A stretch of 32,810 bases of DNA from a virus. Position numbers and translations under genes: made by a program. The stretch is from IMG/VR virus record IMGVR_UViG_3300036851_000073, positions 1 to 32,810 of that record. One strand, 5' to 3'. The notes under the pieces were generated by a model. The model was not told where the DNA came from and did no database searches. It was given only the letters and a program-made list of their open reading frames with translations. Below are positions 12,502-22,300 of the stretch, one piece after another; within the stretch, counting starts at the first letter, position 1, and each line of letters opens with the position of its first letter.

Positions 12502-12531
12502 TTGCCAGAGCCCGCTACTCCCCGCTACCTT
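12502..12531 (+). promoter_or_regulatory. Promoter of methyltransferase moron
   Basis: TTGCCA (12502-12507) matches five of six -35 positions, followed by 18 bases and TACCTT, which fits the actinobacterial TAnnnT -10 pattern. It faces the methyltransferase gene 46 bases away and lies just upstream of the divergent minus-strand gene, so the moron can be expressed independently of the late operon. Confidence 0.5.
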
Positions 12532-12576
12532 GGAGTCTCAGCTCGTGGGGGGCTGTAGGAGCATGGGGGAAACACA

Positions 12577-13302
12577 ATGACACGACCGTTGGGCCTTGGT
12601 GCGCCCAGATCCAACAAAGGCGACCGGGGCGTAGAGAAGAGGCTCACCGCACTCGCTGGCCTGACGCCGCTCAAAGGCGAACGGCTGCTTGACGTCGGCT
12701 GCGGTGACGGCACCTACACCAGGCGTTTCGCCGAAGGCTGGGAACAAGTCACCGCTGTAGACGTCGAACCCGCGCGGCTCATCGACTTCCGCACCGAGAT
12801 CGCGGGCACCGAACTCGACCGCATCGTCGTACGGCAGATGCCCGCCGAGCAGCTGGACCTGCCGAACGATGCGTTCGACACGGTCACCACCATCGAGGTG
12901 CTGGAGCATGTGCAGGATCTCGACCAGACGATCAGCGAGATCAACCGCGTACTCGAACCCGGCGGCCGGTTCCTCATCACGTCACCGAACCGGTGGTTCC
13001 CGTTCGAGACCCACGGGTTCTTCTTCCTGCGGAAGCGGAGGTGGGCACCGAGGTACAGCCTGTTCCTGCCATGGATCCCGCCGCTGCACCGCAGACTGGC
13101 GGACGCGCGATCCTTCACCGTGCGGGGACTGTCGCGGCAGATCGAAGGCCATGGCTTCACCCTCACCGGGGTGGACTACATCATGCCGCCGTTCGACCGG
13201 TCCGGGCTGGGCGGGAAGATCCGCCGACTCACGGACCGGGTCGAGCGGTCCCGGTTCAAGTGGTTCGGGATGGCATTGGTGCTGGTGTTCGAGAAGGACT
13301 AG
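12577..13302 (+). CDS. Class I SAM-dependent methyltransferase (moron)
   Basis: 241 residues of the UbiG/Methyltransf_11 type. Motif I LLDVGCGDGT (residues 37-46) binds the methionine part of SAM, VDVEP (61-65) the adenosine ribose, and LDLPNDAFDTVTTIEVLEHV (93-112) and LEPGGRFLITSPN (126-138) are the following strands. The C-terminal part is rich in aromatic and basic residues (GFFFLRKRRWAPRYSLFLPW) and may bind substrate or the membrane. It is alone on the plus strand inside the minus-strand late arm, with its own promoter and AGGAG/GGGGGA ribosome sites, so it is a moron. The substrate is unknown; small molecule, lipid or glycan precursors are more likely than DNA because no DNA-methyltransferase motif is present. 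Confidence 0.93.
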   Translation: MTRPLGLGAPRSNKGDRGVEKRLTALAGLTPLKGERLLDVGCGDGTYTRRFAEGWEQVTAVDVEPARLIDFRTEIAGTELDRIVVRQMPAEQLDLPNDAFDTVTTIEVLEHVQDLDQTISEINRVLEPGGRFLITSPNRWFPFETHGFFFLRKRRWAPRYSLFLPWIPPLHRRLADARSFTVRGLSRQIEGHGFTLTGVDYIMPPFDRSGLGGKIRRLTDRVERSRFKWFGMALVLVFEKD

Positions 13303-13478
13303 CAGCCGTGTGAGCATCCACCATGAAACGAGTGCTCGCGCCAGTGGGTCAGGGCGACCTTCAGTTCCTCGATGGTCTGTGGTTCCGTGAGGGCGGCACA
13401 CTTCTCGTCGCAGGCCACGAGGTCACCAGGCGTGTCCCATGTGCTCCGCGTCAACGGGGGCTGAGTAGTATCTGACAC
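13299..13478 (-). CDS. Small cysteine-rich protein, 59 aa
   Basis: Frame from GTG with GAGGAG 5 bases upstream: MSDTTQPPLTRSTWDTPGDL, then VACDEKCAALTEPQTIEELK and a C-terminal FHGGCSHGC. Four Cys in a CxxxC and CxxxC arrangement with His between could bind zinc. It lies after the tailspike-like gene in the late operon. Its stop overlaps the stop of the methyltransferase in a shared palindromic CTAG, so the two genes converge with no gap. Function unknown; the good ribosome site supports translation. Confidence 0.68.
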   Translation of the reverse strand: MSDTTQPPLTRSTWDTPGDLVACDEKCAALTEPQTIEELKVALTHWREHSFHGGCSHGC

Positions 13479-13503
13479 ATCGACTCCTCATCCAGTCGGT
13501 CAC

Positions 13504-13534
13504 GTCCCGGGGCGGCTACCACCGTCGCCGGGAC
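13504..13534 (-). terminator. Hairpin after tailspike-like gene
   Basis: Inverted repeat GTCCCGG and CCGGGAC with a 17-base loop that can pair in part. It follows the tailspike-like gene by about 35 bases and precedes the small Cys-rich gene. There is no T-run, so it may be a weak terminator or RNA stability element. Confidence 0.4.
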
Positions 13535-13567
13535 CTCGCATGCAGTCTACGCCGAGCCACCGGCGAA

Positions 13568-15376
13568 CTAGATCAGCAGCAGGCCATCGAGGAAGCTCGC
13601 GGTCGGGGTCGTACCCGAGATCGGGGTCGTTGTGTTCGCGGCCTTCACATTGCCGACCAGGTTGATGTTGTTGTATGTGCCGTCGTACCAGACGCCCCGC
13701 TGCGAGGTCTCGAACCGGATGCCCGACCCGACGCCACCGCGGTTGAACGCCGACAGTCCGGCGATGATCAGCTCGCTCGTCGACACCCGGAACCCGGCCT
13801 GGTTGCACGAGTCGGCCACCAGGCCGGCCGCGGTGTACGGTGACCCGTCGAAGTAGAAGCCGACCTCATCGTCCTGCGCCTCGAGCCCGGTGAGCGCACC
13901 CCGGCCGCTGGTGAAGTAGAACCCGGCAGTCTGGGAGTAGAAGGATTTCGAGTTGCTGATCTTCGTGTTGCCGGTGTCGATCCGGTACCCGTAGTTCATG
14001 CCGCCGATGTGGCAGTCGGAGATGAACGAGTCCGACGCAGCCTGAAGCCAGATGCCCGAGCCGCCCGTGTACGTGCCGCGGATCTGCAGCCCGTAGATGA
14101 TGTTGCCGCGGTTGTTGTCGCCCGACCCGGCGTGCAGATAGACGGCGTGACGGCTGGTCGAGCTGTTGAAGCCGGTGATGTACAAGTCGTGGATGTGATG
14201 GTCGGAGTCAGGGTTCGAGTCCGGATACAGGCTGGTGCTGCCGGAGCCCGTCATGTCGAAATTGATCCCCGAGCACGTGCCTCCCGAACTGCTGTTGCCG
14301 TTGAGCCAGAAGTCCGACAGCTCACACAGGTGGTCGTTCACGTTGGCCAAGGTAATGACCCCGGGCTGATTACAGGTGACTGCGCGGATCTCCGTCAGCC
14401 GCCCCTGACCCTTCAGGTGAACCCCTGTGCGCATCTTGATCTGGGTCGTTCCGACGTTCACCCGGCCGCCGCTGATCTCGACCATGCCCAGTTGCTTCGC
14501 GCCGGCAGGCATCCCCGCGTTGCGTGACTGCAGCGGGGCGGCCAGGTCGGTGGCCTGGTTCATGATCACGCCATCGTTGGTCCCGGTGAGGACCAGAGTG
14601 TACGGGTCGGCCGCTGCTGCGGTCTTCCATTCGGTGGGCGCATCGGCAGTGAGGATCTGCATCTTCACCGGCCGCGGCGAGGTGGTGAACCCACCGTGCG
14701 TGTGGTTGCCCTCGGCAGCGGTCCCAGCGGTGGTCCCGAGCACGACGCCGAGCGTCCGGTTCGTGGTTAGGTCTCCACCGCCCGACATTGCCGTGCCTGC
14801 GGAGACGGTGAGGGACGTTGGTACGGCGTTGAGGTCGGCGGCGGTGATCGTCACGTTGCCGGAATCGGTACCGCCCGCAGCGGTAGTGATGTCGATGACC
14901 CCGGACACCCCGGAGGAGGGCAGTTGTGCGGACGGGACCTTACCGGTCGCGTCGAGGGACGCCACGCCAAGGGCTGCCGCCTTCTCCGCCGAGCCGATCG
15001 GATCCAGCGCCTCCAGAACGCGCAGTCTGGCCACGTCGTTGACGGGGCGGGCCAGCCACCGCTGTCCACCCAGGACGCCCTGGCCCTGGCCGGTGACGTA
15101 GACGGCGTCGAGGGTGTCCTCGGCCCAGAACAGGAACGTGGACGAGGTCTCAGCCGGGAAGATGCCAGAGGGAGCCGCACTACCCGCAGTGGTGTAGGAG
15201 CCGGTGAACAGGGCGATGTCGGTGATCTGCGACCCACCGGAGCCAGCGCCCCACGCCTCCAGAGACGCGCCAGGGTTCAGCTTCAGTACGTCCACCGTGC
15301 CACCCGCCGAGGCGGGGACGGTAACGGTGGTGACCACGAAATCGGACGCGGTACCGGCGTACAGGATCTTCGCCAT
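13568..15376 (-). CDS. Tailspike-like protein with right-handed beta-helix
   Basis: 602 residues. Residues 1 to about 130 are a particle-binding domain like that of actinophage minor tail proteins (MAKILYAGTASDFVVTTVTV). Residues about 130-240 resemble a tail-fibre neck (GVASLDATGKVPSAQLPSSG, GDLTTNRTLGVVLG, EGNHTHGGF). Residues about 270-570 show the repeating short strand pattern of a pectate-lyase-like beta-helix (LSDFWLNGNSS, HDLYITGFNSS, NIIYGLQIRG, SFISDCHIGG, ISNSKSFYSQ). Such proteins bind or cleave host surface polysaccharide. No catalytic residues can be named. It ends the main tail gene series before the moron. Confidence 0.85.
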   Translation of the reverse strand: MAKILYAGTASDFVVTTVTVPASAGGTVDVLKLNPGASLEAWGAGSGGSQITDIALFTGSYTTAGSAAPSGIFPAETSSTFLFWAEDTLDAVYVTGQGQGVLGGQRWLARPVNDVARLRVLEALDPIGSAEKAAALGVASLDATGKVPSAQLPSSGVSGVIDITTAAGGTDSGNVTITAADLNAVPTSLTVSAGTAMSGGGDLTTNRTLGVVLGTTAGTAAEGNHTHGGFTTSPRPVKMQILTADAPTEWKTAAAADPYTLVLTGTNDGVIMNQATDLAAPLQSRNAGMPAGAKQLGMVEISGGRVNVGTTQIKMRTGVHLKGQGRLTEIRAVTCNQPGVITLANVNDHLCELSDFWLNGNSSSGGTCSGINFDMTGSGSTSLYPDSNPDSDHHIHDLYITGFNSSTSRHAVYLHAGSGDNNRGNIIYGLQIRGTYTGGSGIWLQAASDSFISDCHIGGMNYGYRIDTGNTKISNSKSFYSQTAGFYFTSGRGALTGLEAQDDEVGFYFDGSPYTAAGLVADSCNQAGFRVSTSELIIAGLSAFNRGGVGSGIRFETSQRGVWYDGTYNNINLVGNVKAANTTTPISGTTPTASFLDGLLLI

Positions 15377-15402
15377 GGGACTCCTTCAAGGCATGCGGAG
15401 GA

Positions 15403-15419
15403 GACCCACGCTGTGGGTC
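15403..15419. terminator. Short hairpin between tail genes
   Basis: GACCCAC-GCT-GTGGGTC is a perfect 7-bp stem with a three-base loop in the gap between the minor tail protein and the tailspike-like gene. On the minus strand it is followed by TCCTCC and not by a T-run. It may reduce read-through into the tailspike-like gene. Confidence 0.4.
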
Positions 15420-15432
15420 AGGGAGGGGAGGA

Positions 15433-16368
15433 TCAGAGGTCGGCGTAGCGGTAGTGCCAGACCGGGCTACCGCTGATGATCTGGCCGGCGGCCATCGTCA
15501 CGTCGTTGAAGCCCATCGACCCGGTGCCCGCCGAGATATACAGGCGGCACGGGCTGGACCCGGCCCAGATGGTCTCGGTGATGTCCACCCCGCCGCCGGG
15601 CCACAGCGCGGACGGGAGGGTGACGGAGAAGTCGACATCCGTCCCGGTGCCAGTGACAAGCTTGGTCCAGTTGAAGGCGACCTTCACCATGCCATTGCGG
15701 ATGCGCGCCTTCATCGTCCCGCCAAACCCTGCGGGAGCAGTGAGCGCATCATACCATCCGGTGTCACTGTCAGCCCTGAACGTCCATCGCTCTGACCCGA
15801 AGCCGCCGAGGAGGATCTTGCCGTTGTCCGGCGAGGTCACCAAGCGACCGGGGAAGGCGGTCGGCGCAACACTGTCGGCGGTCTGCGCCAACAGTCCGTC
15901 TACCAACCAGACCCGCCGGTCGCCTTGGGCGATCGTCGTCGCCGAGTAGTCCGCAGCGCTGTGCGGCAGCACTCCCTGACAGAGTGGCACGTCGAAGACG
16001 ACGCCCGGGGACTGGTTGTAGGCCGGCGGTTCCGGGCTGCTGCTCGGGGTCCCGGCGATCAGGATCAGCGCGGCTGCGTGAGTGGTCCAGTTGATCCTCA
16101 TGACCATCAGGTCGATGCGGGGCAGGCCGGACGTGTTCGCCGGCGCGGCGGCTGCCGCTGACGCCGCCGCATCCATGGTCACGTGGACGCCTGGGGCGAA
16201 GCACTCGCCGGGCTGAATCAGCATGTTCCGCGCGCCGGGTACGCGCGTAGCGGCCAGCGACGAGCCACCGTAGCCGCCGATGACACCGTGACCACCGACC
16301 GCGCCCATGATCTTGGAGAACTCGGTCTCGCTGACGGTGCCGACGAAGCCAACCGGGTCGATCGCCAT
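15433..16368 (-). CDS. Minor tail protein
   Basis: 311 residues from MAIDPVGFVGTVSETEFSKI. The N-terminal part (EFSKIMGAVGGHGVIGGYGG, ARNMLIQPGECFAPGVHVTM, GLPRIDLMVMRINWTTHAAA) is a known actinophage minor tail pattern in which an upper baseplate or fibre-attachment domain precedes a variable C-terminus (residues about 190-311, beta-rich). The ATG overlaps the stop of the Gp37-like gene (TGATG). Likely links the tail tip to the fibre. Confidence 0.8.
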   Translation of the reverse strand: MAIDPVGFVGTVSETEFSKIMGAVGGHGVIGGYGGSSLAATRVPGARNMLIQPGECFAPGVHVTMDAAASAAAAAPANTSGLPRIDLMVMRINWTTHAAALILIAGTPSSSPEPPAYNQSPGVVFDVPLCQGVLPHSAADYSATTIAQGDRRVWLVDGLLAQTADSVAPTAFPGRLVTSPDNGKILLGGFGSERWTFRADSDTGWYDALTAPAGFGGTMKARIRNGMVKVAFNWTKLVTGTGTDVDFSVTLPSALWPGGGVDITETIWAGSSPCRLYISAGTGSMGFNDVTMAAGQIISGSPVWHYRYADL

Positions 16369-18362
16369 CAGGCCTCCCTCTCGAACTTGTTGATCCGGGC
16401 CCGCAATCTGCGAAGCTCCAGATAGACGGCGCTCGCACGCTCCGCTGCGCCCAGGTCTCCGACGACCGGCTGCACATCGACGCCGTTCTCAACGGAGTCG
16501 GTGATGGTGACCTGCCGAACCTTGTCGGTCAGCGTCACGGACGGGAGTAGCTCCGTCGTGACGGTGTCGCCGAGGTTGTAGGTCTCGCCGAACCGCATCG
16601 ACTCCGTATCCCGCGGTACGACGGTGAACGAGTAGGTGGGGACGTTCTCCTCGAGGTCGTCGAGACCCTGCTCGTAGCGTTCGGCGTCGGTGTCACCGGA
16701 GCTGTCGTAGAACGACTCCGTGATACCCCAGCCCGTCTCCGAGGATGTCAGCTTCGACAGCATGTAGCGGCGGGCCGCGTCCTCACCGTCGAGGCCGATG
16801 ACGTTGCGGGTCTTCTTCGGGCCCTCACTGGTGAACTCCCAGTCACGGAGGTTCCCCAGCGAGCGGGAGAGCCTGACCGGTTGCGTCGCGGACTCGTAGA
16901 CATCGAACGACAGCTCGCCTGCCACCTGAGTGACACGCAGCCCCAGTCCGGTGATGTCTGCGATCCGGGCGCAGGCCTCGAGCACCGTCTCCCACCGCGG
17001 CCCGTAGGTCCTCACCGCGCCACGAGCCAGGTTGGTTGCCACCGACAATCCGGGGACAGCGAGCCGGGTGACACAGTTCCGGGTGACCCAGTACTTGATC
17101 ATCGTCTCGGCGTCGTCGGTGATCGCGTCCCGTACGGTCGGCTGGGTGAACCCCACCCCGTCGGCGGGGAAGGTCGCGAGCGGGTTGGGGAACGCCAGTC
17201 TGCGGTTGAGCCAGATCAGGTCGTCGTACCCGTAGACCTCAACGTCGTCGGTGTTCCCGTTGCGCGCGCGTCTGATCCCGAAGGCAGGGCCGGACATGAT
17301 CCGTGTTCCCCGGTAGTCGATCGTGACCCTTCGCCCAGCAGCGGTGAAGAGGTTCACTCCACCGTCAGTGAGGGCCAGCGTGAACCGCCACGACCCCACC
17401 TGGTTGTGACGGAGGATCACCTCGCTGGAGGTGTATGAGCCGATCCTCCCGGCCTTCACGAACGGGGTGGAGGTTCCGTCCCACACCTCGATCAGGAACG
17501 GTGAGCGGGGCTCGGCGGACGCGACCGGTACAGGGGGGGCCTCGGTCACATCCGCCGCGCCGGCCAGGGTGGCGGTAGCCGCGAGGTTTCCCGTCGCGGT
17601 CCGCGTGAGACCTGCAGCACCGACGAGACCTGCGGTTGTCGCCCGGTCGCCTGAGGCTTCGCGGGTGACTGCTGCAGCGCCCGTAAGGGACGCGGTGGCG
17701 GTCCTGTCTCCTGTGGCTTCGAGTACGGGTGCGAGCTCGACCAGGTAGACCATTGCCGACGTGGACCCGACCGAGACGTTCCAGTCCCCCGGCGTGAACG
17801 GCGTGAGGCCGTGCGTACCGGACAGGTCGTCGGCGACGTGCATGAAGATGCCACCCGTGCCCGACGTGCCGAACTCAAGCCTCGAGGTGAACCCGGACGG
17901 CGGGGTAACCGTCGTGTTGCCGGTGGACACGCGATCCATGTAGACGATCACGAATCCGGAGCCGGTCTTCTGTGGCGTGATCGCCGGGGACGCGTGGGTC
18001 GTTACCGCGGTGCCGCTGGTCTCGGGCTGGTTGACGATCTGCTGAACGTCGGTGTAGCCATTCCAGACGCCGAGCGCACCGACCTGCCGCGCACCGGTGG
18101 TTGTCGTGAGGGTGACATCCCCGGACTCGGAGCCGGTCATCGAAGAGGGGATCAGCTTGCCGATGACGGCACGCAGGTTCGTATCAGTCAGGTCCGCGAG
18201 CGACGTGAACGCCGCGTCCATGGTTCCGGTGTTGGTGCTGTCGCCGTAGCCGTGGGCAAGCAACGCCAGGTCGTCACCGGAGTGAGAGGGCCAGGTGACG
18301 CCGGTCAGAGTCGTGACGCTGGTTGTCAGAGCACTGATGTCGCCGGCGACAAAGGTGCCCAC
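16368..18362 (-). CDS. Gp37-like tail tip protein fused to repeat domain
   Basis: About 664 residues. The GTG at 18362 is chosen because it aligns with the start of the related 439-residue protein (MGTFVA); a TTG two codons earlier is also possible. Residues 1 to about 210 are the shared N-terminal beta domain and residues about 214-274 carry three 20-residue GDLxxTATLxGAA repeats. From about 290 the protein is a Siphovirus ReqiPepy6 Gp37-like tail protein (EVILRHNQVGSWRFTLALTD, RIMSGPAFGIRRARNGNTDD, YGYDDLIWLNRRLAFPNP), the tail-hub or Tal-like protein of actinophages. The fusion of a repeat domain to the hub is unusual. C-terminal coiled coil (ELRRLRARINKFERE). Confidence 0.87.
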   Translation of the reverse strand: MGTFVAGDISALTTSVTTLTGVTWPSHSGDDLALLAHGYGDSTNTGTMDAAFTSLADLTDTNLRAVIGKLIPSSMTGSESGDVTLTTTTGARQVGALGVWNGYTDVQQIVNQPETSGTAVTTHASPAITPQKTGSGFVIVYMDRVSTGNTTVTPPSGFTSRLEFGTSGTGGIFMHVADDLSGTHGLTPFTPGDWNVSVGSTSAMVYLVELAPVLEATGDRTATASLTGAAAVTREASGDRATTAGLVGAAGLTRTATGNLAATATLAGAADVTEAPPVPVASAEPRSPFLIEVWDGTSTPFVKAGRIGSYTSSEVILRHNQVGSWRFTLALTDGGVNLFTAAGRRVTIDYRGTRIMSGPAFGIRRARNGNTDDVEVYGYDDLIWLNRRLAFPNPLATFPADGVGFTQPTVRDAITDDAETMIKYWVTRNCVTRLAVPGLSVATNLARGAVRTYGPRWETVLEACARIADITGLGLRVTQVAGELSFDVYESATQPVRLSRSLGNLRDWEFTSEGPKKTRNVIGLDGEDAARRYMLSKLTSSETGWGITESFYDSSGDTDAERYEQGLDDLEENVPTYSFTVVPRDTESMRFGETYNLGDTVTTELLPSVTLTDKVRQVTITDSVENGVDVQPVVGDLGAAERASAVYLELRRLRARINKFEREA

Positions 18363-19324
18363 TACCAAGCCCGCCAGAACTTCGGCGTGAACTCAACCTC
18401 GACCTTCGTCCCCGCGTCGGAGCCGACCAGCGTCAGCCCCAGCTGCGTGGACGCAGACGCAGGGATCGCGCCGAACTCCACCGCGCCGGCATCTCCCCAC
18501 ATGTTCGCCCCCAGGTCGTCGACCATGGTCTGCTTCTCGGGGTTGGAGTCGATGCGGATCCAGTGGTTGAGGGTCTTGGTGATCGGGAGCGCGATCGACT
18601 TCCCGCCTACGGTTCCGGTAAACGAAGTAAACGGGCCATGGATCGTCCACGTCGGCCAGACGTCCACGTCGCCGGGGTTGGTGACGATCGCGTTGTCGGT
18701 GGTCTGCGAGTTCGCGATGTAGAAGTCGGGGGCGAAGGTTCCGACCCCGCCGCCGTAGAAGTTCACGCCCGTGACGGACTCGAACTCCAGCAGGACCGAG
18801 TCACCGTAGTAGTACGGCTGCTCCGCGGTGAAGCGGAGCTTGTGGCTGTACCAGTACAGGCCGTAGTTCGAGGACAGGAACTCCTCGTCAGCCCCAGACA
18901 GGTACCGCAGGTTCAGGTACCGCCGGTTCCCCAGCGGGTCGGCGACAGTGAGGACGCCGACCTTGTCCGGGCGCAGCGTCGACATGAACCGCGCCTGCTC
19001 CGCCCGTGCCTCCGTGGGCGTGGAGCCCGTGACGAAAACCGGGAAGTCAAAGACGCGCTGCTGCACCCGGTACCCCTGCCAGGTCGCGCCGTCGGTCGTG
19101 GCGGACTCGGTGAAGTACTGGGTGACCGGCGGCATCCCGAGACCGTTGCGGCCCTCAAGTTGCATCACCGCCGACGAACCGAGTCCGCCCTGGATCTGCC
19201 ACGTCTCGGCGTTCCATCCTGTCCAGGTGAACGACAGCAGGTCCGTCGCGATGTACGGATCCCCGATCCGGGTGGGGACATCGACGGGCGGGGTGACGGT
19301 TCCGGGGCTGACCACTACCGGCAT
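18362..19324 (-). CDS. Distal tail (Dit-like) protein
   Basis: 320 residues. The order of an N-terminal hub strand region (LLSFTWTGWNAETWQIQGGL), a central part (VFDFPVFVTGSTPTEARAEQ, ARFMSTLRPDKVGVLTVADP) and a C-terminal galectin-like part (WPTWTIHGPFTSFTGTVGGK, NHWIRIDSNPEKQTMVDDLG) matches the siphovirus-type tail component family. It would form the ring at the tail tip below the tape measure. It lies 1 base after the tape measure stop, as expected for a Dit protein. Confidence 0.85.
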   Translation of the reverse strand: MPVVVSPGTVTPPVDVPTRIGDPYIATDLLSFTWTGWNAETWQIQGGLGSSAVMQLEGRNGLGMPPVTQYFTESATTDGATWQGYRVQQRVFDFPVFVTGSTPTEARAEQARFMSTLRPDKVGVLTVADPLGNRRYLNLRYLSGADEEFLSSNYGLYWYSHKLRFTAEQPYYYGDSVLLEFESVTGVNFYGGGVGTFAPDFYIANSQTTDNAIVTNPGDVDVWPTWTIHGPFTSFTGTVGGKSIALPITKTLNHWIRIDSNPEKQTMVDDLGANMWGDAGAVEFGAIPASASTQLGLTLVGSDAGTKVEVEFTPKFWRAW

Positions 19325-19325
19325 G

Positions 19326-22300
19326 TCAGCCTCCGATCTCGTACGAGCGAGCGGCTTCCCGGTTCATGGTCTTGACCTCGGTGCGGACCACCCGTCGGAC
19401 CTCGCCTCCAACCTCGATCGGGATAGTGGCGTAGACGGTGCCCACGCCTGCGGTGCTCATTGCCCGAAGCATCGACTCAGCGAGCTTGTCGTAGTCGACG
19501 GCAGGCGAGGCGAGGTCGGCGAACTGGGTCTTGTTCAGGACCGCTTCCGGTTCGCGGGTCTCGTTGTAGGCGTACTGTCCGGGCCTCAGGACACCGCCGT
19601 TGCGATACCCGAGAGCGACTGGTCCGCCGTCGGAGAACGTCTGCTTCGAGGTGCTGTAGCCCAGACCTCCGCTTGTGACGGCTCTCTGGTTCGCGCTCTT
19701 GCCGCCCCCGCCCAGGCCGTTACCGCCACTGAGGAACGACTGCACCTGACGCTTAGCCGCGGGGGACGCGGACGAGTCGCCGATGGCGATGGAGTGGATG
19801 TGGTGACCCCATGGCCCCTGCGACGGGGTGCGGTGCCACGCGGCGAAGTTTGCCTTGCGGAGAGCGGCCACCGCGGCGCCCCAGCCTCGAGGGCCGTCGG
19901 TATCCATCGCCCCACCGCCGGCGTGAGTGGAACCAGACGCTGCCACCGAGGTGGAGTAGGAACCCTGGGTGATGTGGAACCTGGCGCCCAGGATTCTCTC
20001 GGCGTTCAGCAGCATCGCGATCGTTCGGGCGTTCAGCCTCTTACCTCGGAACGTCTGCACGCTCCCTGGCGGACCGCCCACGCCGAGGACTTCCTGGCTC
20101 TTCTTCGCGATCTCCTGGCCATAGAACCGGGCGATACCGTCCGCAACGCCTTGGACCGCGGCACCGCTCGGGGTGGAGGCGTTGAGGCCGATGTGCACGT
20201 CACCGCCCGCGGCGTAGCCCTTGAGGACACCCTGGCGCATCTTCTTGACCGCGCCGTGTCCGCCGGCCGCCTGGACTTCCTTCGCGGTCCACACGTGCTC
20301 GTTGTTGCTGAGCATCGCCGGGATGGAGTCGCTGGTCGCGGTGCCTGCGCCGAACACCGGTCCACCGGTGGCGAAATTGTTCTTGTTCTTCGGGTTCTGC
20401 CCCAGCGACGAGGTGTAGGCGAGGTTGACCCGGATCGCCTCATCCTTGATCCCGCGCAGCGTCTGGGTGACGTGGGTGGCGAAGTCGCCGACGTCCTTTT
20501 TCGACTGGTGCAGGTTCGTGATCGACACGTGGGTCGGCACGTTCTTCGGCAGCTTGTCCAGACCGTTGGTCTTGTAGTCCTCGGCCTGCCGCTTCGCTGC
20601 TCCGGCGGTGTTCGTGACGTTCGTGTTCACCGCGTCGGGGATGTCGATCAGTGACGTCGCCAGCGCCTCGGCCTGCTTCTTGTTGAGGCCCATCTGGGTC
20701 GCGACCTTGATGAACTCCGCGCGCGCCGTGACCGCAGTCTTGCGGGCCACGTCGTTGCTCTTGCCGGACTTCAGCATGGCGTCGGTCTGGTCGTTCGCCG
20801 CCTCAGCGAGATCGTTCAGCGCGGAGCGATTGGCGCGACCCTCTGCGGTGCTGATGTTGAGGGTCCGGCCGTTCTCCTTGATGCTCGCGGTCGCATCGTC
20901 CAGCGACTCCTGGAACGAGATCTGCGCGCCACTCAGCGACAGAGCGGCACCGGAAGCGGCGTGCATCCTGTCGATCAGGTCATCGAGGGACTCAGTCTCT
21001 TCCTTGATCTTCTCGTTGGCCTTCTTGACCGCGTCCGCCTGGAGTTCCTGGGCGGTCTTGTGTTCCTTCGCGCCCTCGCCCGCGAGCTTCTGCACCCGCT
21101 GGGCCTCGGTCAGCTGCTTGTTCGTGCCGAACAGCGCGTCCTTCAGCGCCTGGGCAGCGGCGCCTTCCTGGTAGAGATCGTAGGCGGCCTGGGTGGTGAC
21201 GGGGCCGTTGGTCTTACCGGCCTCGATCATCTTGTCGAGCTGGGAGACAACGCCCTTCAGTGCCGACTCATTACCGAGCGCGGCTTCGGTGATGGTGGAC
21301 AGGTTGAACCCGAGATCCTTCGCCTTCTGGGCAAGGCCGTTCTGCGCCAGCTCGTTCGCCACGTACGCCTTGGTGTTGCCAGTGATCGCGCCCGTCTGCT
21401 CATCGAGGGTCTGACGCAGATCCTCAGCCCTCTGCTTCGCCTCCGCGTTCTTCTTCGTGAACGCGCCGTAAAGGATCAGGCCGGCCGTGATGGCGACACC
21501 CACAGCGCCCATCGCCAGCGTCAGCCGTCGTCCTGTGGCGCCGAGGTTCTGCCACGCCTCACGTGCTTCGCTGGCAGCAGAGGCAGCCTTCAGGAGACCC
21601 GCAGCACCCAACCCGCCCACGGTGGCGACAGCGCCGAGCGCGAGGCCGACCTTGGAGACGCTCTCCGGGAGGTTCCCGATCCCATCCACCAGGAGGCCAG
21701 CGCCCTGCGCCAGTCCACGCAGAGCATCGTTCGCACCGGAGCCCTGCTGGATGAGGGCGGTGTCGATCGAACCGCCGAGGCGTTCGATGTCGCCCTTCAG
21801 GTTGTCGGTCTTGATCGCAGCGGTCTCGGCGGCGAAGCCCTGGTCGTTGACCTTGTCGGTCCACTCCGCGATCCCAGCGGCACCCTCGTTGTAGAGGACG
21901 CTCGCGGCGCGGATCGCGTCGGAGCCGAAGATGGTCGCGAGGGCAGCGTTTCGGGTCTGCTCCGACACCCCGCCCAGCTTCGTCTTCAACTGCTCGGCCA
22001 GCGGAGCCATCCCCATGAACGCGCCATTGGCGTCGTACACGTTGATGCCGAGTTCCTTCAGAACCCCGGCCGCCTTCACCGACGGGTTCGCCAGCGCGAG
22101 GAGCATCGTCTTCAGCGACGTACCCGCGTCCGAACCGAGCAGGCCGGCCGAGGCGAACGAGGCCAGGGTGCCGGTGGTCTCCTCGATGGACAGGCCCATC
22201 TGCGCCGCGACCAGACCGCCCTGCTTCAGGGCATAGGCCATGTCACTGACTTCGCCCTGCGCCTTGCCAGCTGCCGCCGCGAGGAGGTCGGCGACGTGTG

